Below are positions 8,944 through 16,398 of a stretch of DNA of 64,000 bases, in pieces (within the stretch, counting starts at the first letter, position 1; each line of letters starts with the position of its first letter). The stretch lies in contig JACKEC010000014.1 of NCBI GenBank assembly GCA_020633195.1, forward strand, positions 186,001 through 250,000, written 5' to 3'. A program made the position numbers and the translations under genes. This stretch comes from Sandaracinaceae bacterium (GTDB lineage Bacteria > Myxococcota_A > Polyangia > Polyangiales > Sandaracinaceae). Below the pieces are notes generated by a model that made no database searches, had not been told where the DNA came from, and was given only the letters and a program-made list of their open reading frames with translations.

Positions 8944-9893
8944 CAGAAGGTCCCCCGTACCCCGACGCGCGCCTCGGTGCTGGACACCTCGACGTCGACC
9001 CGGATGGGCGACACCGCGTCGACCACCACGGCCGCGATGAGCAGGGCGAGCCCCACCCCGAGCAGCACCCCGCTCTGTGGCCCGAACCGCACCATCTCGA
9101 CGCAGCCCACGTCCTCGATGGCCTCCTCGCACTGCCCCTCGCGCGCGATCGTCGAGAGCGGCGAGATGAGCATGATCACCCCCCCGATCGCGAGGGCGCC
9201 CCCGATGATCCAGTTGAACGGGCTCGCCTCCGAGCGCGTGACCCGCGGGCCCTCGGGGGCCGGCGGCTCGGGCTCCGTCGCTGCGCTCGCTCCGCTCGCC
9301 TCGGGCGCCCAGGTCGCCTCCTCGCCGGCCACGATCGTCACCGACGACTCCTGCACCGCGCCCGAGGCTCGGACGAGGCGCACGGTGTGCTCACCCGGCG
9401 CGAGGGTGACGCGCAGCGGCGTCGTCCCTTGCGGATCTCCGTCGACCTCCAGGCGCCCGCCGGGTGGGTCCGAGCGCACGAGCAGGAACCCCATCGGCGC
9501 CGGGGCCACGTCGAGCGCGCGGCCGACCGCGACGGACACCGCGGCCTGGAGGTCGCCGTCGCGGACGAGCTCCTCGACGTCGACCGCGTCCCCTTCGGCG
9601 GGGACGAGCCGGACGCGAACGCGCGGCTCGTCGGAGCTCTCGAGATCGACCCGGAGCGCAGCGTCGGCGCCCGTGCGCGCTGCGAGCGCGGCGGCGCAAG
9701 GGACGGGGTCCGCGTCGCAGATCTCGCCGTCGGGGGTGCGGACGAGCCGGACCCCGCGCTCGGCGATGGCCTCGATCACGGCCGCGCGCAGCTCGACCGG
9801 ATCCTCGGCCGCGCCGACCACCACCACGACGCTCCGCGCGGCCGCCACGTTGGGGCAGAGCAGGAGGCAGCAGGCGAGGGCGAGGCGGCGCAC
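8943..9893 (-). CDS. PEGA-domain membrane protein
   Basis: A 316-residue paralogue of the protein at 5485-6495: signal peptide ('LALACCLLLCPNVAAA'), an N-terminal domain of about 140 residues, a PEGA domain ('GFLLVRSDPPGGRLEVDG'), and a C-terminal helix pair ('SPFNWIIGGALAIGGVIML' and 'SGVLLGVGLALLIAAVVV') whose loop has two cysteines ('EGQCEEAIEDVGC'). The chain ends 'GVRGTF'. I chose GTG 9893 (MRRLALACC) because it gives a clean signal peptide and leaves 46 bases for divergent promoters. ATG 9941 would overlap the start codon of the divergent kinase gene. It overlaps the small lipoprotein gene downstream. Confidence 0.75.
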   Translation of the reverse strand: MRRLALACCLLLCPNVAAARSVVVVVGAAEDPVELRAAVIEAIAERGVRLVRTPDGEICDADPVPCAAALAARTGADAALRVDLESSDEPRVRVRLVPAEGDAVDVEELVRDGDLQAAVSVAVGRALDVAPAPMGFLLVRSDPPGGRLEVDGDPQGTTPLRVTLAPGEHTVRLVRASGAVQESSVTIVAGEEATWAPEASGASAATEPEPPAPEGPRVTRSEASPFNWIIGGALAIGGVIMLISPLSTIAREGQCEEAIEDVGCVEMVRFGPQSGVLLGVGLALLIAAVVVDAVSPIRVDVEVSSTEARVGVRGTF

Positions 9894-9939
9894 GCGGCGG
9901 AGGATGCCGCGGACCGCCGGGGCATGCCAACGTGCACCC

Positions 9940-11175
9940 ATGAGCGCGCGCTTCGAGCGAGACCGCCTCCTCTCGGCCGAGCTTCCTGCCGCGGTTCGCG
10001 AGCGGCGGCGGCAGGCGCTCGACCTCGCCGACGCGGCGTTGGCCGCGATCGAGCCGCGGCGTCGTACTCGGGAGGTCCTCGAGCGACGCGGGGTGGACCG
10101 ACGCCCCGTCCTGTTCGCCTTCGGCAAGGCGGCCGTGCCCATGACGCTCGGCGCGCTCGACGTCGTGGGCCAGCCGAAGGCGGGGTGGCTCGTGTCGCTC
10201 GAGCCGGCCTCGATCGACGGCGTCCATGGCCTCCGAGGTGCTCACCCCGATCCCGCCGCCGACGCGGTCTCGACCGGGCAGGCCATCGTGGCCGCGGCCG
10301 ACGCGCTCGGCCCCGACGACCTCGCGCTGTGCCTCGTGTCCGGTGGGGGATCATCCATGCTCGAGCTCCCCCGCGAGGGGATCACGCTCGAAGCTCTGCG
10401 CGATCTGACCCGGACGCTGCGCGAGCGCGGCGCGGACATCGGTCAGCTCAACGCCGTGCGGCGGCGCTGCTCGGCGGTGAAGGGCGGGGGCCTCGCGCGT
10501 CGGATCGCGCCCGCGCCGATCCTCAACGTCGTCCTCTCCGATGTCCCGGGGCACCCGCCCGAGGTGGTCGCGTCGGGGCCGACCTGCGCGCCCCCGCTCG
10601 ACGCCCCCTCGGCCGAGGCGGTGCTCGCCGAGCTGGGGGTGCGGTTCGCGCTCCCCGAGCCTCTCGTCGGGCCGCTCCCCGCGATCGAGACGCTCGTCGC
10701 GGCGGACGGATCCGTGGCCCGGCGCGCGGTCGTGGAGCACGCAGCGCGGCTCGGGCTCTCGGTGGCGGATCGCGCCGGCGTCTACGACGGCGACGCCTCG
10801 ACCCTGGGCCGGGCCCTGGCGGACGACCCCAGCGCCGAGCCGTGGGTGTGGGGCGGTGAGACGACCGTCACGGTGCGCGGAGCGGGGCGAGGCGGGCGCA
10901 ACCAGGAGCTGGTCCTCGGGGCCCTCGCGCAGGGCTGGCCGGGCGGGCTCTTGATGGCGTTCGGGACCGACGGCGTCGACGGCGCGAGCGCGGCGGCGGG
11001 CGCGCTCCTCGACGAGGAGGTCGCGCGGGAGGCGCGCGAGCGCGGGCTCGATCCGGAGGCGGCGCTCGCCGACAACGACAGCGCCACGTTCTTCGAGCGC
11101 GCGGGCGGATCGCTCCGCTGCGGCCCGACCGGCACCAACGTCGCCGACCTGCTGATCTATCTGCCGCGCGCCTGA
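9940..11175 (+). CDS. Glycerate 2-kinase (MOFRL/DUF4147 family)
   Basis: A 411-residue enzyme expected to phosphorylate D-glycerate to 2-phosphoglycerate with ATP, in serine/glyoxylate or sugar-acid catabolism, in the cytoplasm. Recognised by the N-terminal DUF4147-type Rossmann domain with 'LFAFGKAA', 'SGGGSSMLELPREG' and 'LSDVPGHPPEVVASGPT'. The C-terminal MOFRL domain shows 'GGRNQELVLGALAQG', 'FGTDGVDGASAAAGAL' and 'GPTGTNVADLLI'. Length is typical. The start ATG overlaps in reverse orientation with a rejected start of the divergent PEGA gene. Its 3' end overlaps by 19 bases the convergent Get3-like gene. Confidence 0.9.
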   Translation: MSARFERDRLLSAELPAAVRERRRQALDLADAALAAIEPRRRTREVLERRGVDRRPVLFAFGKAAVPMTLGALDVVGQPKAGWLVSLEPASIDGVHGLRGAHPDPAADAVSTGQAIVAAADALGPDDLALCLVSGGGSSMLELPREGITLEALRDLTRTLRERGADIGQLNAVRRRCSAVKGGGLARRIAPAPILNVVLSDVPGHPPEVVASGPTCAPPLDAPSAEAVLAELGVRFALPEPLVGPLPAIETLVAADGSVARRAVVEHAARLGLSVADRAGVYDGDASTLGRALADDPSAEPWVWGGETTVTVRGAGRGGRNQELVLGALAQGWPGGLLMAFGTDGVDGASAAAGALLDEEVAREARERGLDPEAALADNDSATFFERAGGSLRCGPTGTNVADLLIYLPRA

Positions 11176-12254
11176 TCGAACAGCGCGCCGAGGGCCTCGA
11201 GGGTCGCGGGCTCCGCGTCGAGCACGGGCAAGACGATGCGCGGCGTCTTCGGCGGCAGCTGCTCCTCGAAGGCCTCCATCGCGTGGTCGAACGCGACGTT
11301 GTCGTCGACGAGCCTCGCGCGGTGGGCGCGGGCGGCGCGGCGGATCGGCTCGAGGTCGCCCGGACCGCTGAGCGCGTCGTCGGGCCACGGCGTCTTCTGC
11401 GCGAGGGGGCGTCCGTCGAGGCCCGCGTGGAAGGCTCGGTTGAAGACCACGGCGTCGATCGGGGTCCCGCGTTCGAGCAAGCCGTCGCGGAGGTAGGCCG
11501 CGTCGGCGAGGTGCGTGGCGTCGGGCGCGGTGACGAGGACGAAGGCGGTGGTCGGCGCCGCGAGCTGCGCCTGGACCACGGCGGCGCGCTCCGCGAAGCC
11601 TCGCCGGAGGCCGAAGAACACGGTGAAGAAGCCGCCGAGCTCCTCCATCAGCGCCGAGCCCGCCATCGCGCCGAAGAGCTTCATGGCCACGTCGGTGCCA
11701 CGGGCGCGGATCCACGCGCGGGCGCCGCGCTCGCCGGTCCCGACGAACGCGGCCAGGACGCGCTCGTCGAGGAACCTCACCAGCCGCGCGGGCGCGTCGA
11801 GGATGTCGAGCGCGCTCCGCGTCGGGGGCGTGTCGAGCACGACGAGGTCGTAGCCGCCGTGGACCGTGACGTCGTGCAGGCGCTCCATCGCGACGTAGGC
11901 GTGGCTGCGCGCGAGGGTCCGAGAGAACGACTGGTAGACGCGGTTGCCGAGGATGTCCTCGCGCGACTCGGGGTCGGGCGCGATCCGTCCGATCAGCGCG
12001 TCGTAGGCCGCCTTGGTGTCCAGCATCGCCGCGTCGAGGGGTAGGCCGGGGACGGTGCGCAGCTCGTCGTCGAGCCCGTCGAGCCCGAGCGCGTCCGCGA
12101 GGCGGCGCGCAGGATCGATCGTGATGACCGCGGTGCGGCGCCCCGAGCGCGCGGCCGCGACGGCGAGCGCCGCCGCGAACGTGGTCTTGCCGACCCCGCC
12201 GGGACCGACGCAGACGATCAGCGACCGCGTCGCGAGCTGGGCCTCTGGCGTCAC
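11157..12254 (-). CDS. Get3/ArsA-like ATPase, second subunit
   Basis: A 365-residue P-loop ATPase of the ArsA/Get3 group. Near residues 13-23 the loop reads 'GPGGVGKTT': the general Walker A is intact but the signature lysine of the deviant Walker A (GKGGVGKT) is a proline. The switch I aspartate is present in 'TIDPARRLADALG' and switch II in 'LVVLDTPPT'. GTG 12254 overlaps the upstream stop (GTGA), so it is co-translated with the partner at 12251-13162. Mycobacteria have a comparable two-gene Get3-like pair. Possible roles are handling of tail-anchored membrane proteins or a metabolic stress function; no arsenic genes are nearby. Confidence 0.8.
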   Translation of the reverse strand: MTPEAQLATRSLIVCVGPGGVGKTTFAAALAVAAARSGRRTAVITIDPARRLADALGLDGLDDELRTVPGLPLDAAMLDTKAAYDALIGRIAPDPESREDILGNRVYQSFSRTLARSHAYVAMERLHDVTVHGGYDLVVLDTPPTRSALDILDAPARLVRFLDERVLAAFVGTGERGARAWIRARGTDVAMKLFGAMAGSALMEELGGFFTVFFGLRRGFAERAAVVQAQLAAPTTAFVLVTAPDATHLADAAYLRDGLLERGTPIDAVVFNRAFHAGLDGRPLAQKTPWPDDALSGPGDLEPIRRAARAHRARLVDDNVAFDHAMEAFEEQLPPKTPRIVLPVLDAEPATLEALGALFDQARGR

Positions 12255-13162
12255 GGCGCGTCCTCCAGCGCGGCGAGCCGACCGAGGCGCCCCAGGGTGG
12301 CGCGGTCGCGACGCGGCGGATCGAGCGGGAGGCGCACCTGCCGCATCGGGATGGCGTCGAGCCGGGCGAGCTGGCGCGTCGTCTCGACGTCTCTCTCGCA
12401 GGCCGCGCGGAGCAGGGCGAGGTCCTCGGCCGCGGCCTCCGTCGCCACCACCGAGGGCAGCTGCGCGAGGTGCGCGGCGTCGAGCGGCGGCGGGTGGACG
12501 CGGTTGACGAACAGCGTGCCGAGTCGGATCGGGTGCTCGGCCTCGAGGGTGGCGTGGAGCTCCAGGGTCTCTTGCACGGGGAGCGGCGAGGGGAGGGTGA
12601 CCAGGTGCAGCTGCGAGCGCTCTCCATCGCGGAGCAGGCTCGAGAACCCGTCGAGCAGTCTCCGGACCGGGCCGTCGGGGACGAGCCCGTCGAAGACGCT
12701 GGGCAGCCCGAGGAACATGAGCGCGTGGCCGGTCGCGTCGAGGTCCACGAGGATGGGGCTCCACTCGTGCTCGAGGAGCTGCTCGAGGCGCAGGAGCGTG
12801 AGCACCTCGCCGACCGCGGGGGCGGCCGCGAAGAAGCGGTGGAGGGACTCGCTGCGGGCGATCCGATCGCCGAGCGCCCGCACCGGGACGTTGCGGCGCA
12901 CGTAGTCGTCGAGGGCCCGGTCGAGCTCGACGTTGGTGGCGTGGACGCCCTCGACGACCTCGACCGGCGCGTGCCCGATGTGGGGGACGTCGAACACCGC
13001 CTGCATCGACGCCCGGTGCCCGAGCTCGACGACGAGCGGGCGCATGCCGCGGCGCTGCGCCTCCACAGCCAAGGCCGCGACGACGGTCGACTTTCCCACG
13101 CCGCCCTTGCCCGTGAAGAACGAGAGGCGGCTGGCGAACGGGTGCGAGGGCGTCAACGCCAT
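12251..13162 (-). CDS. Get3/ArsA-like ATPase, first subunit
   Basis: A 303-residue partner of the preceding ATPase. The deviant Walker A is complete ('FFTGKGGVGKSTVVAAL'). The switch I segment reads 'VVELGHRASMQAVF', so the catalytic aspartate of the D-P-A motif is missing. Switch II may be 'ILVDLDATGHALMFL'. The two subunits therefore have complementary defects. ATG 13162 (MALTPSHPF) was chosen; GTG 13177 adds five residues. The divergent YhhN gene begins 65 bases away. The two genes form one operon. Confidence 0.8.
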   Translation of the reverse strand: MALTPSHPFASRLSFFTGKGGVGKSTVVAALAVEAQRRGMRPLVVELGHRASMQAVFDVPHIGHAPVEVVEGVHATNVELDRALDDYVRRNVPVRALGDRIARSESLHRFFAAAPAVGEVLTLLRLEQLLEHEWSPILVDLDATGHALMFLGLPSVFDGLVPDGPVRRLLDGFSSLLRDGERSQLHLVTLPSPLPVQETLELHATLEAEHPIRLGTLFVNRVHPPPLDAAHLAQLPSVVATEAAAEDLALLRAACERDVETTRQLARLDAIPMRQVRLPLDPPRRDRATLGRLGRLAALEDAP

Positions 13163-13227
13163 GGTGCGATAGCCCACGTCTCGCGCGGGCGCGAGCGATC
13201 GTCCGGACCGCCTGCTACACCCGCCCG

Positions 13228-13860
13228 ATGCTGGTCTTCTGGGGCGGGATGGCCGCGCTCGTCGCGCTGCAGCTCTGGGCCGTCGCGGACGAGTCGCGGC
13301 GGCGCCTCGAGTGGGTCTTCAAGCCCGCCGCGGCGGCCCTCTTCATCGCCTACGGCGCGTGGTCGGGCGCGTTCGAGAGCACGTACGGGATCGTCCTGTT
13401 CGTGGGCCTCGTCCTCGCGGCGGGCGGGGACGTCTTTCTGATCCCCAAGGACCGACGGGCCTTCCTCGCCGGGCTGATCAGCTTCCTCCTCGGCCACGTC
13501 GCGTACGGGGTCGCGTTCTGGGTGCGCGGCGTCGACTGGACGTGGCTCGGGGTCGCGGGCGGCGCGGCCGTGGTCATCGGGCTGCCCGTCCTGCGGTGGC
13601 TGTGGCCCCACGTCGAGGGCCCGATGCGCGGCCCGGTGATCGCCTATGTCCTCGTCATCACGACGATGGTCGCGCTCGCCGCCGGCACCGTGGGAGCGCA
13701 CGGCAACCCCTGGATCCTCGTCGGCGCGTTCGGCTTCTACCTCTCCGATCTGTCGGTGGCGCAGGGGCGCTTCGTCCGGCAGTCGTTCGCCAACCGCGCC
13801 TGGGGCTTGCCCCTCTACTTCTTCTCGCAGCTGGTGCTCGCGGGGACGGTCGCGTCGTGA
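13228..13860 (+). CDS. YhhN/TMEM86 family membrane protein
   Basis: A 210-residue integral membrane protein with about eight hydrophobic helices. Family signatures are 'GDVFLIP', 'FLLGHVAYGVAF', 'YVLVITTMVALAAG' and the ending 'GLPLYFFSQLVLAGTVAS'. Eukaryotic members are lysoplasmalogenases that hydrolyse vinyl-ether lysophospholipids; this fits Myxobacteria, some of which make ether lipids, but the bacterial substrate is not certain. The stop overlaps the start of the HD-domain gene (GTGA). Confidence 0.85.
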   Translation: MLVFWGGMAALVALQLWAVADESRRRLEWVFKPAAAALFIAYGAWSGAFESTYGIVLFVGLVLAAGGDVFLIPKDRRAFLAGLISFLLGHVAYGVAFWVRGVDWTWLGVAGGAAVVIGLPVLRWLWPHVEGPMRGPVIAYVLVITTMVALAAGTVGAHGNPWILVGAFGFYLSDLSVAQGRFVRQSFANRAWGLPLYFFSQLVLAGTVAS

Positions 13861-14528
13861 GCGCGCGGGACGAGGCGCTCGCGGTCATCGAGGCCGACGC
13901 GGGGCTCCGGGCGCTCCGCGATCGCGTCGCCGCGATCCTCGACGACGACCCTGGCCACGATCTCGAGCACTGCCTGCGGGTCGCCGGGTGGGCGATCCGC
14001 TGCGGCGAGGCGCGCGTCGATCCCCGCGAGTGCGTCGCCGCCGCGCTGCTGCACGACGTCGTCAACGTGCCTAAGGACCACCCGGATCGGGCGCTCGCCA
14101 GCGAACGCAGCGCCGCTCGCGCCAAGCAGCTCCTGCCCGAGCACGGCTTCGACGCCGCGGCGATCGACCGCATCGCCGACGCCGTCGAGGACCACTCCTT
14201 CAGCCGTGGGCAGATCCCGCGAGACGCCCTCGGTGACGCGCTCCAGGACGCGGATCGCCTCGAGGCGCTCGGCGCGCTCGGGCTGATGCGGACGTTCTCG
14301 ACGGGCGCGCGCATGGGCGCTCGGTACTTCCACGCCTCCGATCCGTTCGGGCAGGGGCGCGACCTCGACGACCGCGCGTTCTCGGTGGACCACTTCCACA
14401 CGAAGCTGCTGCGCTTGCCCGAGACCCTCCGCACCGAGCGCGGTCGCGCCGAGGCGCGGCGCCGCGCGGAGCTCCTCGAGACGTTCCTCGACCGCCTCGC
14501 CGAGGAGCTCGGCCACGCGCGTCGCTGA
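13857..14528 (+). CDS. HD-domain phosphohydrolase
   Basis: A 223-residue cytoplasmic protein of the YpgQ/YedJ-like HD family. Metal ligands are visible as His34 ('GHDLEHC'), the H66-D67 pair in 'AALLHDVVN', and 'LGDALQDADRLEALGALGLMR' with its aspartates. It is probably a nucleotide pyrophosphatase or phosphatase; the substrate is unknown. The GTG start overlaps the YhhN stop by four bases, so both are one operon. Confidence 0.85.
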   Translation: MSARDEALAVIEADAGLRALRDRVAAILDDDPGHDLEHCLRVAGWAIRCGEARVDPRECVAAALLHDVVNVPKDHPDRALASERSAARAKQLLPEHGFDAAAIDRIADAVEDHSFSRGQIPRDALGDALQDADRLEALGALGLMRTFSTGARMGARYFHASDPFGQGRDLDDRAFSVDHFHTKLLRLPETLRTERGRAEARRRAELLETFLDRLAEELGHARR

Positions 14529-14541
14529 GTGGTTGGTCTTT

Positions 14542-14558
14542 GGCTCGCTTCGCGAGCC
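14542..14558. terminator. Hairpin between convergent genes
   Basis: A 7-bp perfect stem GGCTCGC/GCGAGCC with loop TTC lies between the HD gene and the convergent lipoprotein gene. The minus-strand form has the stable GCGAAGC loop. There is no strong T-run, so terminator function is plausible but not certain. Confidence 0.5.
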
Positions 14559-14564
14559 GAGCTC

Positions 14565-15056
14565 TCACGGCCCCGCGTCGATGTCGCCGCCGTCCGGATC
14601 CTCGCAGGGCCCGAACCCGCAGATCTCGTCGCTGCCCATCCGACCGTGGGCGCTGACCTCGACGCGCACGTCGCTGCTCGCCCCGGGCCAGAACTGCCAG
14701 AGCGCGCTCGCGGTGACCCGGCCCCCCGGGGCCTCGGTCGTCTCGACCCGCTCGAGCCCGCTGAGGAGCGTCGAGCCGTCGCGCATGTCCACGAGCGTGT
14801 AGCCGATGTCCGCGCAGGTCGGGGGATCGGCGCCGAGGAACGTCACGTCGAACACGACCATCTCCGAGCCCTGGCCGCCGAGGACGTGCTCCGCGCTCAC
14901 CTCGAGCGCGTCGAACGTGTACTCCGTGTCCGCCGCGTCGCACTCGGCGATCTCGGGCGGGGTGAAGCTCTCGTCTCCGCAGAAGTTGGTCCCGACGCAG
15001 CCGAGGATCGGCGCGAGCGAAGCGAGGGCCAGGAAGCGCAGGCGGGCGTGGCTCAC
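14565..15056 (-). CDS. Lipoprotein of unknown function
   Basis: A 163-residue lipoprotein: signal MSHARLRFLALASL, lipobox I-L-G-C, then further cysteines and a beta-rich body ('VVFDVTFLGADPPTCADIGY', 'VRVEVSAHGRMGSDEICGF'), ending with the Asp/Gly tail 'DGGDIDAGP' common in this genome. The body resembles a small extracellular beta sandwich but no family is recognised. GTG 15056 is used; the -10-like TAAGCT box ends 7 nt before it. Confidence 0.7.
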   Translation of the reverse strand: MSHARLRFLALASLAPILGCVGTNFCGDESFTPPEIAECDAADTEYTFDALEVSAEHVLGGQGSEMVVFDVTFLGADPPTCADIGYTLVDMRDGSTLLSGLERVETTEAPGGRVTASALWQFWPGASSDVRVEVSAHGRMGSDEICGFGPCEDPDGGDIDAGP

Positions 15057-15063
15057 CGCGCCG

Positions 15064-15069
15064 AGCTTA
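15064..15069 (-). promoter_or_regulatory. Probable extended -10 box, leaderless promoter
   Basis: TGC-TAAGCT on the minus strand ends 7 nt before the GTG at 15056, with no Shine-Dalgarno sequence between. The 120 bases between this gene and the next hold nothing else that I can identify. Confidence 0.35.
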
Positions 15070-15176
15070 GCAGCCCGTCGAAGCGCTCGCTGTCGGCGCC
15101 TCGCCGACGGGACCCTGGACAGGGCGTCGTGGTCTTCGAAAAAGACAACAAGATGAACAGCGTCCCCGGGAGTCCT

Positions 15177-16343
15177 CTACCGGGTGGCCAGCGCGTGGTC
15201 GAGATCTGCCCAGAGGTCCTCGACGTCTTCGATGCCGACGCTGAGTCGGAGCAGGCCCTCTCCGATCCCCGCCTCGGCGCGGCGCGCCGGTGACAAGGAG
15301 GCGTGCGTAGTGCTCGCCGCGTGGGTGATGAGGCTGCGCACGTCGCCCAGGCTCACGGCGCGGGTGATCACCTCGAGCCCGTCGTAGCAGCGCGCGCCGG
15401 CGGCGAGGCCGCCCTCGACCTCGAAGGCGACCAGCGCGCCGAAGCCGGATCGCATCTGCCGCGCCGCCACGGCGTGGCCGGGGTGGGACGAGAGGCCCGG
15501 GTAGAGGACCCGCTCCACCGCGGGGTGCGCGTCGAGCCGGACCGCGAGCTCGAGCGCGGTCGCCGACGCGCGGCGCATTCGAAGGCCCAACGTGCGCGCG
15601 CCGCGCCCGATCAGCATCGCGGTCACCGGGCTCAGCGCGGCGCCCGCGGTTCGCACGCCGACCCGGCGCGCCGCCTCGACGGGCTCGGTGGCCCCGAGGA
15701 CGACCCCGCCGACCGCGTCACCGTGGCCGCAGAGGAACTTGGTCGCCGAGTGCACGACGAGGTCCGCGCCGAGCTCGAGCGGGCGCTGGTGGTAGGGCGT
15801 CGCGAACGTGGAGTCGACGATGACCGTCGCGTCGCCGGCGGCGGCGCGGGCCGCTGCGAGATCCGTGATGGCCAGCGTCGGGTTCGAGGGCGTCTCGAGG
15901 TAGACGACCTTCGTGCTCGGCCGGCGCGCCTCCGCGATCGCCTCGGGGCGCGTCGCGTCGACGTAGGTGACCTCGACCCCGAAGCGGCGGAGCAGCTCCT
16001 CGAAGAGGCGCACGCTCTCGGCGTAGAGGCTCCGGCTCGCGATCACGTGGTCGCCCGCGCTCACGCAGGACACGAGCGCGGCGTGGACGGCCGCCATGCC
16101 GCTGGCGAGCGCCACCGCGGCCTCGGCCCCCTCGAGGGCCGCGAGCTTGCGCTCGAGCGCCTCGACGGTGGGGTTGCGCCACCGCGAGTAGACGTGGCCG
16201 ACCCCCTCGCGGAAGCGCGTGGCCGCGTCCTCGGCGTCTTCGAAGGCGTAGGCGCTCGAGAGGACGATGGGCGGCTCGAGGGCGCCGGTCTGCGGATCGG
16301 GGTCGTCGCCAGCGTGCACGGCGAGCGTGTCGAAGCGCGTCAT
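15177..16343 (-). CDS. Cys/Met-metabolism PLP-dependent enzyme (cystathionine gamma-synthase-like)
   Basis: A 388-residue PLP enzyme of the gamma-family (cystathionine gamma-synthase, O-acetyl/O-succinylhomoserine sulfhydrylase or gamma-lyase). The PLP lysine is Lys202 in 'HSATKFLCGHGD'. The phosphate-binding Tyr52 and Arg lie in 'VYSRWRNPTV', with 'LASGMAAVHAAL' and 'ETPSNPTLAITDL' also present, and 'VRTAGAALSP' and 'LGDVRSLITHAAST' near the end. Which reaction it runs cannot be decided by sequence reading alone. It is a single gene, divergent from the kinase. A TACTGT box lies 6 nt before the ATG. Confidence 0.9.
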   Translation of the reverse strand: MTRFDTLAVHAGDDPDPQTGALEPPIVLSSAYAFEDAEDAATRFREGVGHVYSRWRNPTVEALERKLAALEGAEAAVALASGMAAVHAALVSCVSAGDHVIASRSLYAESVRLFEELLRRFGVEVTYVDATRPEAIAEARRPSTKVVYLETPSNPTLAITDLAAARAAAGDATVIVDSTFATPYHQRPLELGADLVVHSATKFLCGHGDAVGGVVLGATEPVEAARRVGVRTAGAALSPVTAMLIGRGARTLGLRMRRASATALELAVRLDAHPAVERVLYPGLSSHPGHAVAARQMRSGFGALVAFEVEGGLAAGARCYDGLEVITRAVSLGDVRSLITHAASTTHASLSPARRAEAGIGEGLLRLSVGIEDVEDLWADLDHALATR

Positions 16344-16398
16344 GCGCGGACAGTACGGCTCCGAACGCGGCGTGCGCTACGCTCAGCCCACCCGAGCC

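Noticed and set aside
9894..9941. ATG 9941 as start of the third PEGA protein
   Set aside because: It would overlap head-to-head with the start codon of the glycerate kinase and add a poor n-region before the signal peptide; GTG 9893 is cleaner.
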